A DNA stretch of 64,000 nt, from NCBI GenBank assembly GCA_964559435.1, contig CAZLHI010000007.1, positions 48,290 to 112,289 of the forward strand, read 5' to 3'. The position numbers and the translations under genes were made by a program. A model generated the notes under the pieces. It was given only the letters and a program-made list of their open reading frames with translations. It was not told the DNA's origin and ran no database searches. Positions 8,101 through 15,817 of this stretch are shown in pieces. This stretch comes from Hebobacterum sp964559435 (GTDB lineage Bacteria; Armatimonadota; Hebobacteria; Hebobacterales; Hebobacteraceae). How positions within the stretch are numbered: the stretch's first letter is position 1; every line of letters starts with the position of its first letter.

Positions 8101-10041
8101 TTGAGGCAGTCGCGCGGCGGCATCACCGCGCGCAGCGTGATCATTGGGCTACTGCTCGCCTGCGCGCTCTGCGCCATCACGCCCTACAACGACTACGTCA
8201 TCGTCAACACGTACATCGCCGGGAATCACTTCCCGGTGGGCGCGGTCGCTGTTCTGCTGCTGCTCGGGCTCCTGAACGTCATCGCGCTGAAGAGGCGGGG
8301 CCGCGCTTTGCTGCGAACGCGGGAGGTGGCCGTGATCTACATCATCATCATGGTCACTTCGGGGATCCCCTCGTCGGGACTGCTTCGGTACCTCATTACG
8401 GTCCTCTGCGTTCCCTACTACTACGCGAGCGCGGGCAACCGTTGGGAGGTGCTGTTCTGGGACCACATCCCGACATGGACGTGGGTGAGTGACGATTTCG
8501 CGGTGAAGGCGTTCTGGGAGGGATTGCCTGACGGGATGGGGGTTCCGTGGCACGCCTGGGCGCTCCCGCTGTCGCGCTGGAGCCTCTTCGTCGGCGCCGT
8601 GTGGCTCATGATGGTGTGCCTCGCGGCGCTTGTGCGGAAGCAGTGGGCAGACCGCGAGCGGCTCGCCTTCCCGCTCGTCCAATTTCCGGTGGAGGTCCTG
8701 CGCAGCGACGGCCGGGGCGAGTCAGTCCCCTTCTTCAGCAATCGCCTGGTCTGGGTCGGCGCCGGAGCGGTATTCCTGCTGCACTCAATTAACGGCCTCC
8801 ACCAGCACTTCCCCGCGGTTCCGTCCGTCCCGACCTTCTGGGATTTCAACTCGCAGCTGACGGACCGGCCCTGGAACGGGATGATTCCCCTTTACCTCGG
8901 CATCTTCCCGTCGGCCATCGGGTTCGCCTACCTACTCTCTCTCGAGGTGGCGGCGGGATTCTGGGCGGCGGTGCTGTTCACCAAGGCGCAGGCAGTCACG
9001 ATGCGGCTGTTGGGCCATGAGGGGAACGGGTGGTCCGGCATCATCGGACAGGTGGAGGGATGGGAGCAGATGGGGGCGGTCATCGCCCTCGCTGTCGTCC
9101 TCGGCTGGTTGCTGCGCGGGAGCATAGCGGACGCCTTCCGGAAAGCATTCTCTCGCGCTCCGGACATCGACGATTCGGGCGAGCCGCTCGGCTACCGCGC
9201 GGCCGTCTTCGGATTGCTGCTCAGCCTGGCCGTCATGGCGCTGTGGCTGCGTTCATCTGGCATGACCGTTGCACACTTGCTTGGGTTCCTCATCGCCTTT
9301 GTCGCGATGTGCCTGGTCCTCGCTCGCATCGTCGCGGAGGCCGGGATGCTCATGGTGCACTACAGCTTCCGACCAACCGCCTATCTACTCCTCGTTGGGG
9401 GACCGGCGGCCGTCGGTGCTCGGAACTTGACGCCGCTGTCGTTCGTGGACTGCGCACTGACGTTCGACCTGCGCGAGTTCCTCCTGCCCTCGGCCCTGAA
9501 CGCCTTCAAGCTGTCCGACCAGGTCAACGTCTCGCCACGGGGGATCGCAAAGACGATTGGGGCGGCCCTCGCTGTCTCCTTCGTCGTGAGCGTCGCCGCC
9601 TTCTTGTGGACTGTCTACCACCGCGGCGCCTCCCAGATCACCGGGTGGGACGTCCTTGCATTCCACCCGAGGCGGTTTTTCAATATGCTCGGCGGGCAGC
9701 TCGACAACCCGGCGCCTCCGCCCAACACGGCCTACTTCGCCATGGCCGCCGGAGCGGCCCTGGTCACACTCCTCGCCTGGCTGCGCATCAACTTCGTCTG
9801 GTGGCCGATTCATCCGCTGGGGTTCGCGATGGCGAGTTCCTGGGCCAGCGTCAACCTCTGGTTCTCGCTCTTTCTGGGATGGTTGTTCAAGCTGCTGGTC
9901 ATCCGCTATACTGGTCTTCGCGGGTACGTCCAGTTCCGACCTCTCTTCATGGGAGTCATCTTGGGTGATATCCTCGGCGCGGTTCTGTGGATCATCGTCG
10001 GATGGTTCACGGGCGTCGGGATCATGGTGACGGTGAATTAG
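8101..10041 (+). CDS. DUF6785/DUF6784-type polytopic membrane protein, OPT-like
   Basis: A 646-residue integral membrane protein with roughly 13 hydrophobic segments spread over its length, separated by aromatic-rich loops. The layout (a conserved TPYNDY near the first helix, two long helical halves, conserved FWDFNSQ and PLSFVDCALTFDLREFLLPS segments, and a WWPIHPLGFAM C-terminal motif) matches DUF6785/DUF6784 proteins, thought to be distant relatives of oligopeptide transporters. Substrate unknown. The TTG start follows AGAGGAGGAGGGGG. It sits between hisF and the hisI::cmk fusion in the same operon, which may be coincidental. A second member of this broad type is at 54619-56682. Confidence 0.7.
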   Translation: MRQSRGGITARSVIIGLLLACALCAITPYNDYVIVNTYIAGNHFPVGAVAVLLLLGLLNVIALKRRGRALLRTREVAVIYIIIMVTSGIPSSGLLRYLITVLCVPYYYASAGNRWEVLFWDHIPTWTWVSDDFAVKAFWEGLPDGMGVPWHAWALPLSRWSLFVGAVWLMMVCLAALVRKQWADRERLAFPLVQFPVEVLRSDGRGESVPFFSNRLVWVGAGAVFLLHSINGLHQHFPAVPSVPTFWDFNSQLTDRPWNGMIPLYLGIFPSAIGFAYLLSLEVAAGFWAAVLFTKAQAVTMRLLGHEGNGWSGIIGQVEGWEQMGAVIALAVVLGWLLRGSIADAFRKAFSRAPDIDDSGEPLGYRAAVFGLLLSLAVMALWLRSSGMTVAHLLGFLIAFVAMCLVLARIVAEAGMLMVHYSFRPTAYLLLVGGPAAVGARNLTPLSFVDCALTFDLREFLLPSALNAFKLSDQVNVSPRGIAKTIGAALAVSFVVSVAAFLWTVYHRGASQITGWDVLAFHPRRFFNMLGGQLDNPAPPPNTAYFAMAAGAALVTLLAWLRINFVWWPIHPLGFAMASSWASVNLWFSLFLGWLFKLLVIRYTGLRGYVQFRPLFMGVILGDILGAVLWIIVGWFTGVGIMVTVN

Positions 10042-10049
10042 GAGGGGCA

Positions 10050-11120
10050 GTGGACCTCGACGCTCTGAAATGGGACGAGCGCGGGCTTATCTCGGTCATC
10101 TTCCAGGACCACGAGACCGGCGAGGTGCTGGTCCTCGGGTACATGAATCGCGGGGCGCTCGAGAAGACGCTCGAGACAGGCAAGGCTTATCTCTTCCGGC
10201 GCTCCCACGGTCGGGTGATGATGAAGGGGGAGACATCCGGCAACTACCAGCTCGTCAAGGAGGTCCTGGTGGACTGCGACGGCGACGCGCTGGTGATGAA
10301 GATCGAGCAGATCGGCGGCGCGGCCTGCCACGAAGGCTATCGCTCCTGCTTCTATCGCAAGCTGGTCGGCGATCGCCTCGAGATCGTGGGGGAGCGTGTC
10401 TTCGAGCCGAAGGAGGTCTACCGGCCGAGCAGAAGGCGGCAGCCGTGCGTGGCCATTGACGGTCCCGTGGCGGCAGGCAAGAGCACCATCGCCAGGCTGG
10501 TGGCACGTGAGCTCGGCTTCACATACGTGGACTCCGGGGCGACGTACCGCGGGCTCGCCTGGGCGGCACGCCGTCACGGCATCTCGCCGGACGATCGCGC
10601 CCGATTCGACGATTTCCTCGGGGAGCTGGACATCCAGCTGCGGCCGCGGCCTGATGGGCTCAACCAGGTGCTCGTGGATGGCCAGGACGTGACGGACGAG
10701 ATTCGCTCCCCACAGATCGGAAAGCTGGCCTCGAGGCTATCGGCCATCCCGCGGGTCCGGCGCCGTATGGTGGCCCTGCAGAAGGAGATGGCCAGGGAGG
10801 GCGGGGTCGTGATGGAGGGGAGGGATATTCAGACGGTGGTGCTGCCGGAAGCCGAGGTAAAGATCTTCCTCACGGCGCCGGCTGAGGAGCGTGCGGAGCG
10901 CCGATGGCACGAGCTCCGAGCTCAAGGGGTCAGTGCCGACCTGCAGCAGGTTCAGGCTGAGATCGAGGCGCGGGATAAGCAGGACTCCACGCGGTCGGAT
11001 TCCCCCCTACGGGCCGCGTCGCATGCAGTTCACGTGGACACAGCCGGCATGACCATAGAACAGGTCGTGGCCACGGTGCTCGAAGTCGCGCGCGAGCGCT
11101 GCCCGACTGACCGGGCTTAA
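10050..11120 (+). CDS. fusion of phosphoribosyl-AMP cyclohydrolase (HisI) and cytidylate kinase (Cmk)
   Basis: A 356-residue two-domain enzyme. Residues 1-118 are a complete HisI: GETSGNYQ, DCDGDALVMKIEQIGGAACHEG with metal-binding Asp75/77/79 and Cys93, and SCFYRKL with Cys100. This domain opens the adenine ring of PR-AMP. After a basic linker (about 119-132) comes a full-length Cmk: P-loop GPVAAGKST at 138-146, YVDSGATYRGLAW, VMEGRDIQTVVLPEAEVKIFLTA, RAERRWHEL and RDKQDSTRSDSPLR, which phosphorylates CMP/dCMP. Both catalytic sets look intact. The GTG start directly follows AGGAGGGG, and there is one uninterrupted frame. HisI is usually fused to HisE, not Cmk, so this pairing is unusual. Confidence 0.9.
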   Translation: MDLDALKWDERGLISVIFQDHETGEVLVLGYMNRGALEKTLETGKAYLFRRSHGRVMMKGETSGNYQLVKEVLVDCDGDALVMKIEQIGGAACHEGYRSCFYRKLVGDRLEIVGERVFEPKEVYRPSRRRQPCVAIDGPVAAGKSTIARLVARELGFTYVDSGATYRGLAWAARRHGISPDDRARFDDFLGELDIQLRPRPDGLNQVLVDGQDVTDEIRSPQIGKLASRLSAIPRVRRRMVALQKEMAREGGVVMEGRDIQTVVLPEAEVKIFLTAPAEERAERRWHELRAQGVSADLQQVQAEIEARDKQDSTRSDSPLRAASHAVHVDTAGMTIEQVVATVLEVARERCPTDRA

Positions 11121-11147
11121 TCGGGGGGACAGCGCCGAAGCCCGGTG

Positions 11148-12092
11148 CTACCGCGCTTGAATAGTGGCGTGGAGGCGTGCCTCCAACCCGGCCTCCTGCT
11201 GGCCCTCGGCTCCCCCTGAGAATGCGATGCGGGTGACTAGGGAGACGTTGTAGTCGGCGCGCACCAGACGGCCCTCGAGAGGATTGAAGAACTCCGTCGA
11301 CGTGATCGTCTCTCTCATGTCGGGGACGGCGACGGTGACCGTTGACTCGGGCGGTCCGACGTTCATCGGGCTCGCGCGGAGGCGAGCCTCCCCGTATCCG
11401 CTTATCTTCGCCAGGCCTACCCCGCCTTGGTCTGCGTAAGAGTCCAGGGTCCGGGAGGTCGTGACCGTCACGGGCATGGCCGGTCCGAATGGGCTGATCT
11501 GTATTGACCTTCGCCACGTGTTCCCCACCTTCACGGGCTCCTCAGGGAAGAGCGGCTCCCCGAGATTCCGGAGCTGCGGCTTCCCGAAGCCAGGTGCGAT
11601 CTGCTCCATCCCTGCCAGATTCAGGATTTCGGACAAGACAACATCCAGGATCTGACCCTTGGGAGAGACCACAACTTCCAGTGGTACGCCGAGGACGAGC
11701 ACCTGGCTCATGTCCGCATCCGGCGGCGCTTGCTCCCTGCCGTCGGCATACCAGCGGACCCGACCATTCGAATAGGCCAATCTGGCGCGCTGGGGGCCTA
11801 CCGTGGCCCGGATGTCAGCGCTTGGCATCAGAAGGTGAAGGCGCGCGTTCCCGTCGGGCAGCACCTCTGCCACGGTCACCTTGAGGCGGAGATTCCCCCG
11901 CAGCCCCATTGCGGCGAATTCGCCGTCCGGCGCTCTCAGGCCGCCTGAGCCCGACATCGTGATGTCGTACTCCATCACGTCGCCAGGCGCGAACTTGAAG
12001 GAGAGGTCCACCGCCTCCTGGGCCCGAGCCACAGTCGCCGCGACGAGCAGGACGAACGCGCTCAGCAGAAGTAGTAGGGCACATCGCGCCAT
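11148..12092 (-). CDS. secreted protein of unknown function (DUF6263-like)
   Basis: A 314-residue protein with a strong signal peptide (residues 1-24, cleavage likely after ATVARA). A beta-rich exported domain follows, beginning VDLSFKFAPGDVMEYDITM. The LKFKPGD...Y opening, EVLPDGNARLHL and VKVGNTWRRS recall DUF6263-like proteins, but I would not assign a function. Convergent with the hisI::cmk gene (27 bases apart) and divergent from the zinc-ribbon gene. A CCGCGCC/GGCGCGG hairpin lies in its leader, just upstream of the start. Confidence 0.6.
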   Translation of the reverse strand: MARCALLLLLSAFVLLVAATVARAQEAVDLSFKFAPGDVMEYDITMSGSGGLRAPDGEFAAMGLRGNLRLKVTVAEVLPDGNARLHLLMPSADIRATVGPQRARLAYSNGRVRWYADGREQAPPDADMSQVLVLGVPLEVVVSPKGQILDVVLSEILNLAGMEQIAPGFGKPQLRNLGEPLFPEEPVKVGNTWRRSIQISPFGPAMPVTVTTSRTLDSYADQGGVGLAKISGYGEARLRASPMNVGPPESTVTVAVPDMRETITSTEFFNPLEGRLVRADYNVSLVTRIAFSGGAEGQQEAGLEARLHATIQAR

Positions 12093-12106
12093 AGCAGGCT
12101 CTCCTG

Positions 12107-12124
12107 GCCGCGCCGACCGGCGCG
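12107..12124 (-). promoter_or_regulatory. hairpin in the leader of the secreted protein gene
   Basis: CCGCGCC, four bases, GGCGCGG: a perfect 7-bp GC stem 15 bases from the start codon of the minus-strand gene at 11148-12092. It could mask the translation start or be incidental. About 35 bases upstream, TGTGGTATAGG on the minus strand looks like an extended -10. Confidence 0.3.
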
Positions 12125-12239
12125 GAAGCTATTGTCACTGGCCTATACCACATCGGGCGCTTGTCTCATTGCGGGCCGTCCAGCAACCGCCGGAGACGAT
12201 CAGGCGCCACGCCCTCGCTAGCGCACGTGCCGAGCCATA

Positions 12240-12248
12240 TGGTATAAT
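12240..12248 (+). promoter_or_regulatory. extended -10 promoter for the zinc-ribbon/glycosidase/miaB genes
   Basis: TGGTATAAT is a consensus extended -10 in the 226-base divergent gap between the secreted-protein gene and the zinc-ribbon gene. No matching -35 is seen. Transcription would start near 12255, 64 bases before the ATG at 12319. Confidence 0.55.
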
Positions 12249-12318
12249 CGCGCAAGCGGGAGCTCGCGTTCGAGGTACATCTCGCGACAGGCTATGCCGA
12301 AGAAGAGGAGCGTTCGGC

Positions 12319-12609
12319 ATGGAGATGATGGATTGCCCACACTGCAGGACGCAGAACTCCGTCAAGCGCGACTACTGCTATCAGTGTGGGGGAGAACTGC
12401 AGGGGGAGCCAAATACCACGGCCGACCTGGAGTACGTACCGACCTGCGCTAGCTGCGCCCGTGCAGCGATCTTTCCGCCGCCCGGGCGGACGATAGCCCA
12501 GGACCAAGTTTGGTGCATGGAGCGCGACGAAGCGGTCCCTTCCGGACAGATGGCTGGGGACTGCTTTGCAGAGCCCTTCGGCTGGAAGCGGGAGGACATT
12601 CTGGACTGA
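12319..12609 (+). CDS. small zinc-ribbon protein, unknown function
   Basis: A 96-residue protein with two Cys clusters. Residues 5-25 hold CPHCxTQN...YCYQCGGEL, a classic four-Cys zinc ribbon. A second region (CASCARAAI, WCMERD, GDCF) could bind another metal. It begins MEMMDCPHC after GAAGAGGAGCG. Its stop overlaps the proposed CTG start of the next gene (CTGA), so the two are probably coupled. No enzymatic domain is present. Confidence 0.6.
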   Translation: MEMMDCPHCRTQNSVKRDYCYQCGGELQGEPNTTADLEYVPTCASCARAAIFPPPGRTIAQDQVWCMERDEAVPSGQMAGDCFAEPFGWKREDILD

Positions 12610-13724
12610 GGCCTAAGGTCCCACTAGCAGCCATATTGCTGTTGTCCGCGCTCTGGCCTGGCGTCGGCAGGGCCGCCCAGCCCTTCGCGTACGCACGCCG
12701 CACCGTGGCAGGTGTCGAGCTGCACGTCATCGACGCCGACCTCAACGACCGGCGCCTCGTCGTTTCGCCGGCAATCGCCGCCGAAGGCATCGGTCGCAGC
12801 GAGCCATTCTCGAGCTTCGTTCGCCGCCTGCGACCGGCAGCAGCCATCAACGGGACCTTTTTCGACAAGAAAAGCCTGCGGCCGATCGCGGACATACTGA
12901 TTGACGCTAAGCTAGCGAACTTCGGGGGTATCGGGACGGCCGTCGCCTTTAGCGAGGACGGCGTCGACTTCGTGCGAGTGCCCAAGAGCCGGCACGTGGA
13001 TTGGTCGGGGTATCGGGCGGCCATTGGTGGCGGACCGCTGTTAGTATGGGAGGGTTTTGCGAAGCCGCTTCCCGGTGGCGAGGGGTTCGGGGACCCGAGC
13101 GTGTTCGCGCGCGCGGCCCCACGCACGGCGATCGGGGTGACCGGCGAGAATCACCTTCTCCTGGTGGCGACCACGCGAGGGGCATCCCTGTCCAGGCTCG
13201 CGGTGGCAATGCGAGAGCTGGGAGCGCTCTATGCGTTCAACCTGGACGGCGGTAGCTCGGTGGCGATGTGGTTTCGCCGGCAGATGATCGCGCGTCCGAG
13301 CAGGCCGCTCACGAACGTCCTCTGCGTCTACCTTGCAAAGGAGCCCACGACCGGCGCACGATTGCGGCCACCCGGAGGCCTCGATTGGCGCGGCGGCCAC
13401 CAACCGCGCCCAGTACTTCACTTCGCCGCCGGGGAGCTGTGTGTCTCGGTGCAGCTGCCGCGCCGATGGGAGGGAAAGCAGTCCGTGGTCATCACATCAG
13501 ACAAGCCCCTGCCAGACGACTGGGTGGTCTCCATACGCTTCGACGACCAGCCGACCCCAGCAGCGGTCGCCGGCGAACTGCCCGCAGAACTCTCCTTGGA
13601 TTTCTCCGCTTTCGAGGGACACAAGCACCGCCTCTGGGTAGAGGTCGTGGACGAGCAGGGGAAGGCCATGGGGCGTGTCGAGCGAATCTTCAAGTCAGGG
13701 ACCCCTGGTCATCACGCGTGGTAG
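12606..13724 (+). CDS. exported phosphodiester glycosidase (NAGPA/DUF2233) family protein
   Basis: About 372 residues. A signal peptide (RPKVPLAAILLLSALWPGVGRA) is followed by a domain with INGTFFDKKSLRPI, GGGPLLVWEG, RTAIGVTGENHLLLVAT and AFNLDGGSSVAMWF. These are hallmarks of the NAGPA-like family that hydrolyses GlcNAc-1-phosphodiester bonds and of its bacterial relatives in the cell envelope. The last 100 residues are a separate beta-rich module. No ATG, GTG or TTG lies at a sensible place. The CTG at 12606, overlapping the previous TGA with GGGAGGAC upstream, gives exactly a signal peptide at the N-terminus. The longer frame from 12510 lies inside the zinc-ribbon gene. Confidence 0.7.
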   Translation: MRPKVPLAAILLLSALWPGVGRAAQPFAYARRTVAGVELHVIDADLNDRRLVVSPAIAAEGIGRSEPFSSFVRRLRPAAAINGTFFDKKSLRPIADILIDAKLANFGGIGTAVAFSEDGVDFVRVPKSRHVDWSGYRAAIGGGPLLVWEGFAKPLPGGEGFGDPSVFARAAPRTAIGVTGENHLLLVATTRGASLSRLAVAMRELGALYAFNLDGGSSVAMWFRRQMIARPSRPLTNVLCVYLAKEPTTGARLRPPGGLDWRGGHQPRPVLHFAAGELCVSVQLPRRWEGKQSVVITSDKPLPDDWVVSIRFDDQPTPAAVAGELPAELSLDFSAFEGHKHRLWVEVVDEQGKAMGRVERIFKSGTPGHHAW

Positions 13725-13768
13725 CCGATGCCGATCAGCATCGGCCATTCTGCAGGGCACAACATCAC

Positions 13769-15124
13769 ATGCCGCCCTCCTCCATGAAGTACAAGATCCT
13801 CACTTATGGCTGCCAGATGAACGAGGCCGATTCCGGCCTCATGGCAGCGATTCTCGAACGGGCCGGGTGGAAGCAAGCAGCCGCCCGCGAGGAGGCCGAC
13901 CTGATTGTTCTGAACACCTGCTCGGTGCGGCAGCGGCCCGAGCACAAAGTCTACAGCTTGCTGGGCGACCTGCGCCGCTGGAAGCGATCGAGGCCGGGTG
14001 CCCTCCTAGCAGTATCAGGTTGCATGGCCCAGCGAGCAAGCGATGACATACTGGCCCGTGCTCCTCACGTTGACATCGTGATCGGTACTCGCTGGTTTCA
14101 CCGCATTGCAGAGCTGGCCGATCGCGCCCTCGGCGGAGACAGGCCGATAGTCGAACTGGGACTGGGCGAAGATCCCTCGAAGGCGAGATGTCCCGAGATT
14201 GATGCGATCGTCGCTGCGCGCCTGCGGGCCTTCGTACCCATCATACGAGGCTGCTCGAACTTCTGCACATACTGCGTTGTGCCCTACGTACGGGGTGACG
14301 AAACGAGCCGCATCCCAAGCGAGATCGAGCGGGAAGTCGGATCGCTCGTGAGACGCGGCACGCGAGAAGTGACCCTCCTCGGGCAGAATGTGCTGGCATA
14401 TGGCCGAGACCTTGCCAGACCACTGACATTCGATGGTCTGCTCTCTCGCCTCAACAGTATCGAGGGGCTCTGGCGCATCCGTTTCACAACCTGCCACCCA
14501 CGAGATGTGAGCGATGAACTTGTGGAGGCGATGGCAGAGCTGCCCCGGGTCTGTGAGCACATCCATCTGCCCATCCAGTCGGGGACGGATCGGCTGCTTC
14601 GGGAGATGAACCGAGGATATACGACGGAGCACTACCTCGGGGTCGTGGACGGTCTTCGATCGCGGGTTGCTGGCATCGCCATCACGACTGACATCATGGT
14701 GGGTTCCCCTGGGGAGACAGAGCAGGAGTTCCAGGACAGCCTTCGTCTGTACGAACGGATGCAATTCGACTCCGCTTTCACGTTCGCCTACTCGCCGCGC
14801 CCTGGCACCGCGGCGGCCGAGCGGGAAGACCAAGTCCCGCGCAGGACTCGCCTGGAACGTCTGGCCCGACTCATTGACCTCCAGAATCGCATCACAGTGG
14901 CGCGCAATCAGCGGGAGATAGGGGAGGAGGCCGAGATACTCGTGGACGGCCCGGCTCAGCGCGGCGAGGGACTGCTGGCCGGGCGCACCCGGGGAAACAA
15001 GCAGGTCGTCTTTCCCGGCCATCACGGGCTCGTCGGCTTGCTCGTGACTGTCCGTCTCCGGGAAGCTCATTTGTGGGGCTTCCGCGGAGAAGTTGGCGGT
15101 GTCCCTCCCGCCCTGGCACGCTAG
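13769..15124 (+). CDS. miaB: tRNA-2-methylthio-N6-isopentenyladenosine synthase
   Basis: A 451-residue radical SAM methylthiotransferase that adds the 2-methylthio group to i6A37 of tRNAs reading UNN codons. The UPF0004 domain (ILTYGCQMNEADSGLM, LNTCSVRQ, VSGCMAQR) holds the three Cys of the auxiliary [4Fe-4S] cluster. The radical SAM motif is RGCSNFCTYCVVPYVRG (CxxxCxxC). IHLPIQSGTDRLLREMNRGY and ITTDIMVGSPGETEQEF follow, and a TRAM domain ends the protein. The RGxE/Q-type loop and QSGS-like segment favour MiaB over RimO or MtaB. ATG at 13769; a second ATG five codons on is an alternative. Confidence 0.92.
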   Translation: MPPSSMKYKILTYGCQMNEADSGLMAAILERAGWKQAAAREEADLIVLNTCSVRQRPEHKVYSLLGDLRRWKRSRPGALLAVSGCMAQRASDDILARAPHVDIVIGTRWFHRIAELADRALGGDRPIVELGLGEDPSKARCPEIDAIVAARLRAFVPIIRGCSNFCTYCVVPYVRGDETSRIPSEIEREVGSLVRRGTREVTLLGQNVLAYGRDLARPLTFDGLLSRLNSIEGLWRIRFTTCHPRDVSDELVEAMAELPRVCEHIHLPIQSGTDRLLREMNRGYTTEHYLGVVDGLRSRVAGIAITTDIMVGSPGETEQEFQDSLRLYERMQFDSAFTFAYSPRPGTAAAEREDQVPRRTRLERLARLIDLQNRITVARNQREIGEEAEILVDGPAQRGEGLLAGRTRGNKQVVFPGHHGLVGLLVTVRLREAHLWGFRGEVGGVPPALAR

Positions 15125-15155
15125 AGTTCAGGCGCTGAGCTACCCAGACCTCCTG

Positions 15156-15184
15156 TTGACATGCAAACACATGTGTGCTATTAT
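15156..15184 (+). promoter_or_regulatory. distal nrdR-nrdJ promoter with a palindrome in its spacer
   Basis: TTGACA (15156-15161), 17 bases, TATTAT (15179-15184). The spacer contains the perfect 10-base palindrome ACACATGTGT (15167-15176), positioned where a repressor would block RNA polymerase. NrdR boxes are AT-rich palindromes beginning ACAC and ending GTGT, so this is a plausible autoregulatory site. Confidence 0.65.
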
Positions 15185-15215
15185 CCAAACATGTCCGCGG
15201 TAAAGCTGGCGGCTC

Positions 15216-15244
15216 TTGACATACTACATCTAGTATGGTATATA
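15216..15244 (+). promoter_or_regulatory. proximal nrdR-nrdJ promoter
   Basis: TTGACA (15216-15221), 17 bases, TATATA (15239-15244), with the -10 extended by TGG. It lies exactly 60 bases downstream of the distal promoter and about 28 bases before the nrdR GTG, so the leader is short. Confidence 0.65.
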
Positions 15245-15278
15245 CCACCGCTTCTACCATATAGCGGGGTTGTTCGCA

Positions 15279-15791
15279 GTGAGGTGTCCATTCTGTCAGC
15301 ACCGGGACAGCCGGGTCCTGGACTCAAGGACCAGCGATGATGACGCGGTGGTCAGGCGCCGACGCGAGTGCCCGGAGTGCGGCCGGAGATTCACTACCTA
15401 CGAGCGGCCTACCGAAGTGCGCGTCTACGCAGTCAAGAAAGACGGGCGTCGGGAGCCTTTCGACCGCGAGAAAATACTAGCCGGGATCGGCAAAGCGTGC
15501 GAGAAGCGCCCCATAAGCCGAGAGGCCGTTGAGGAGGCGGCCGACGCAATCGAACGCCGAGTGAAGGATCAACTCTCAGAAGAGGTGCCGACGAGCGAGA
15601 TCGGCGCGTGGGTGATGGACGCGCTGAGGGAGCTGGACGCGGTCGCCTATGTGCGCTTCGCGTCGGTATACAAAGAGTTCCGAGACACGGATTCATTTGT
15701 GAAGGAGGTCGAATCGCTTGTGCGGAATGCCTCAGCGCCCACACGGGAGGACGACCCTCAGCAGATAACGCTCTTCGACTCGCAGGACTGA
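15279..15791 (+). CDS. nrdR: transcriptional repressor of ribonucleotide reductase genes
   Basis: A 170-residue NrdR. The N-terminal zinc ribbon reads CPFC...CPECGRRFTTYER and binds the NrdR boxes. The following ATP-cone (VKKDGRREPFDREKILAGIGKAC to about residue 135) senses ATP/dATP and sets the oligomeric state. I chose GTG at 15279 because the family begins MRCPxC; a TTG three codons upstream is possible. It sits 26 bases before nrdJ and should repress that operon, including itself. Confidence 0.95.
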   Translation: MRCPFCQHRDSRVLDSRTSDDDAVVRRRRECPECGRRFTTYERPTEVRVYAVKKDGRREPFDREKILAGIGKACEKRPISREAVEEAADAIERRVKDQLSEEVPTSEIGAWVMDALRELDAVAYVRFASVYKEFRDTDSFVKEVESLVRNASAPTREDDPQQITLFDSQD

Positions 15792-15817
15792 TCATAACTT
15801 TGTGAGGAGCCGAGCTA

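Noticed and set aside
13268..13768. Long in-frame extension upstream of miaB
   Set aside because: It lies inside the glycosidase gene in another frame, is Arg/Pro-rich, and has no family similarity. MiaB proteins begin at the KYKILTYGCQMN region.
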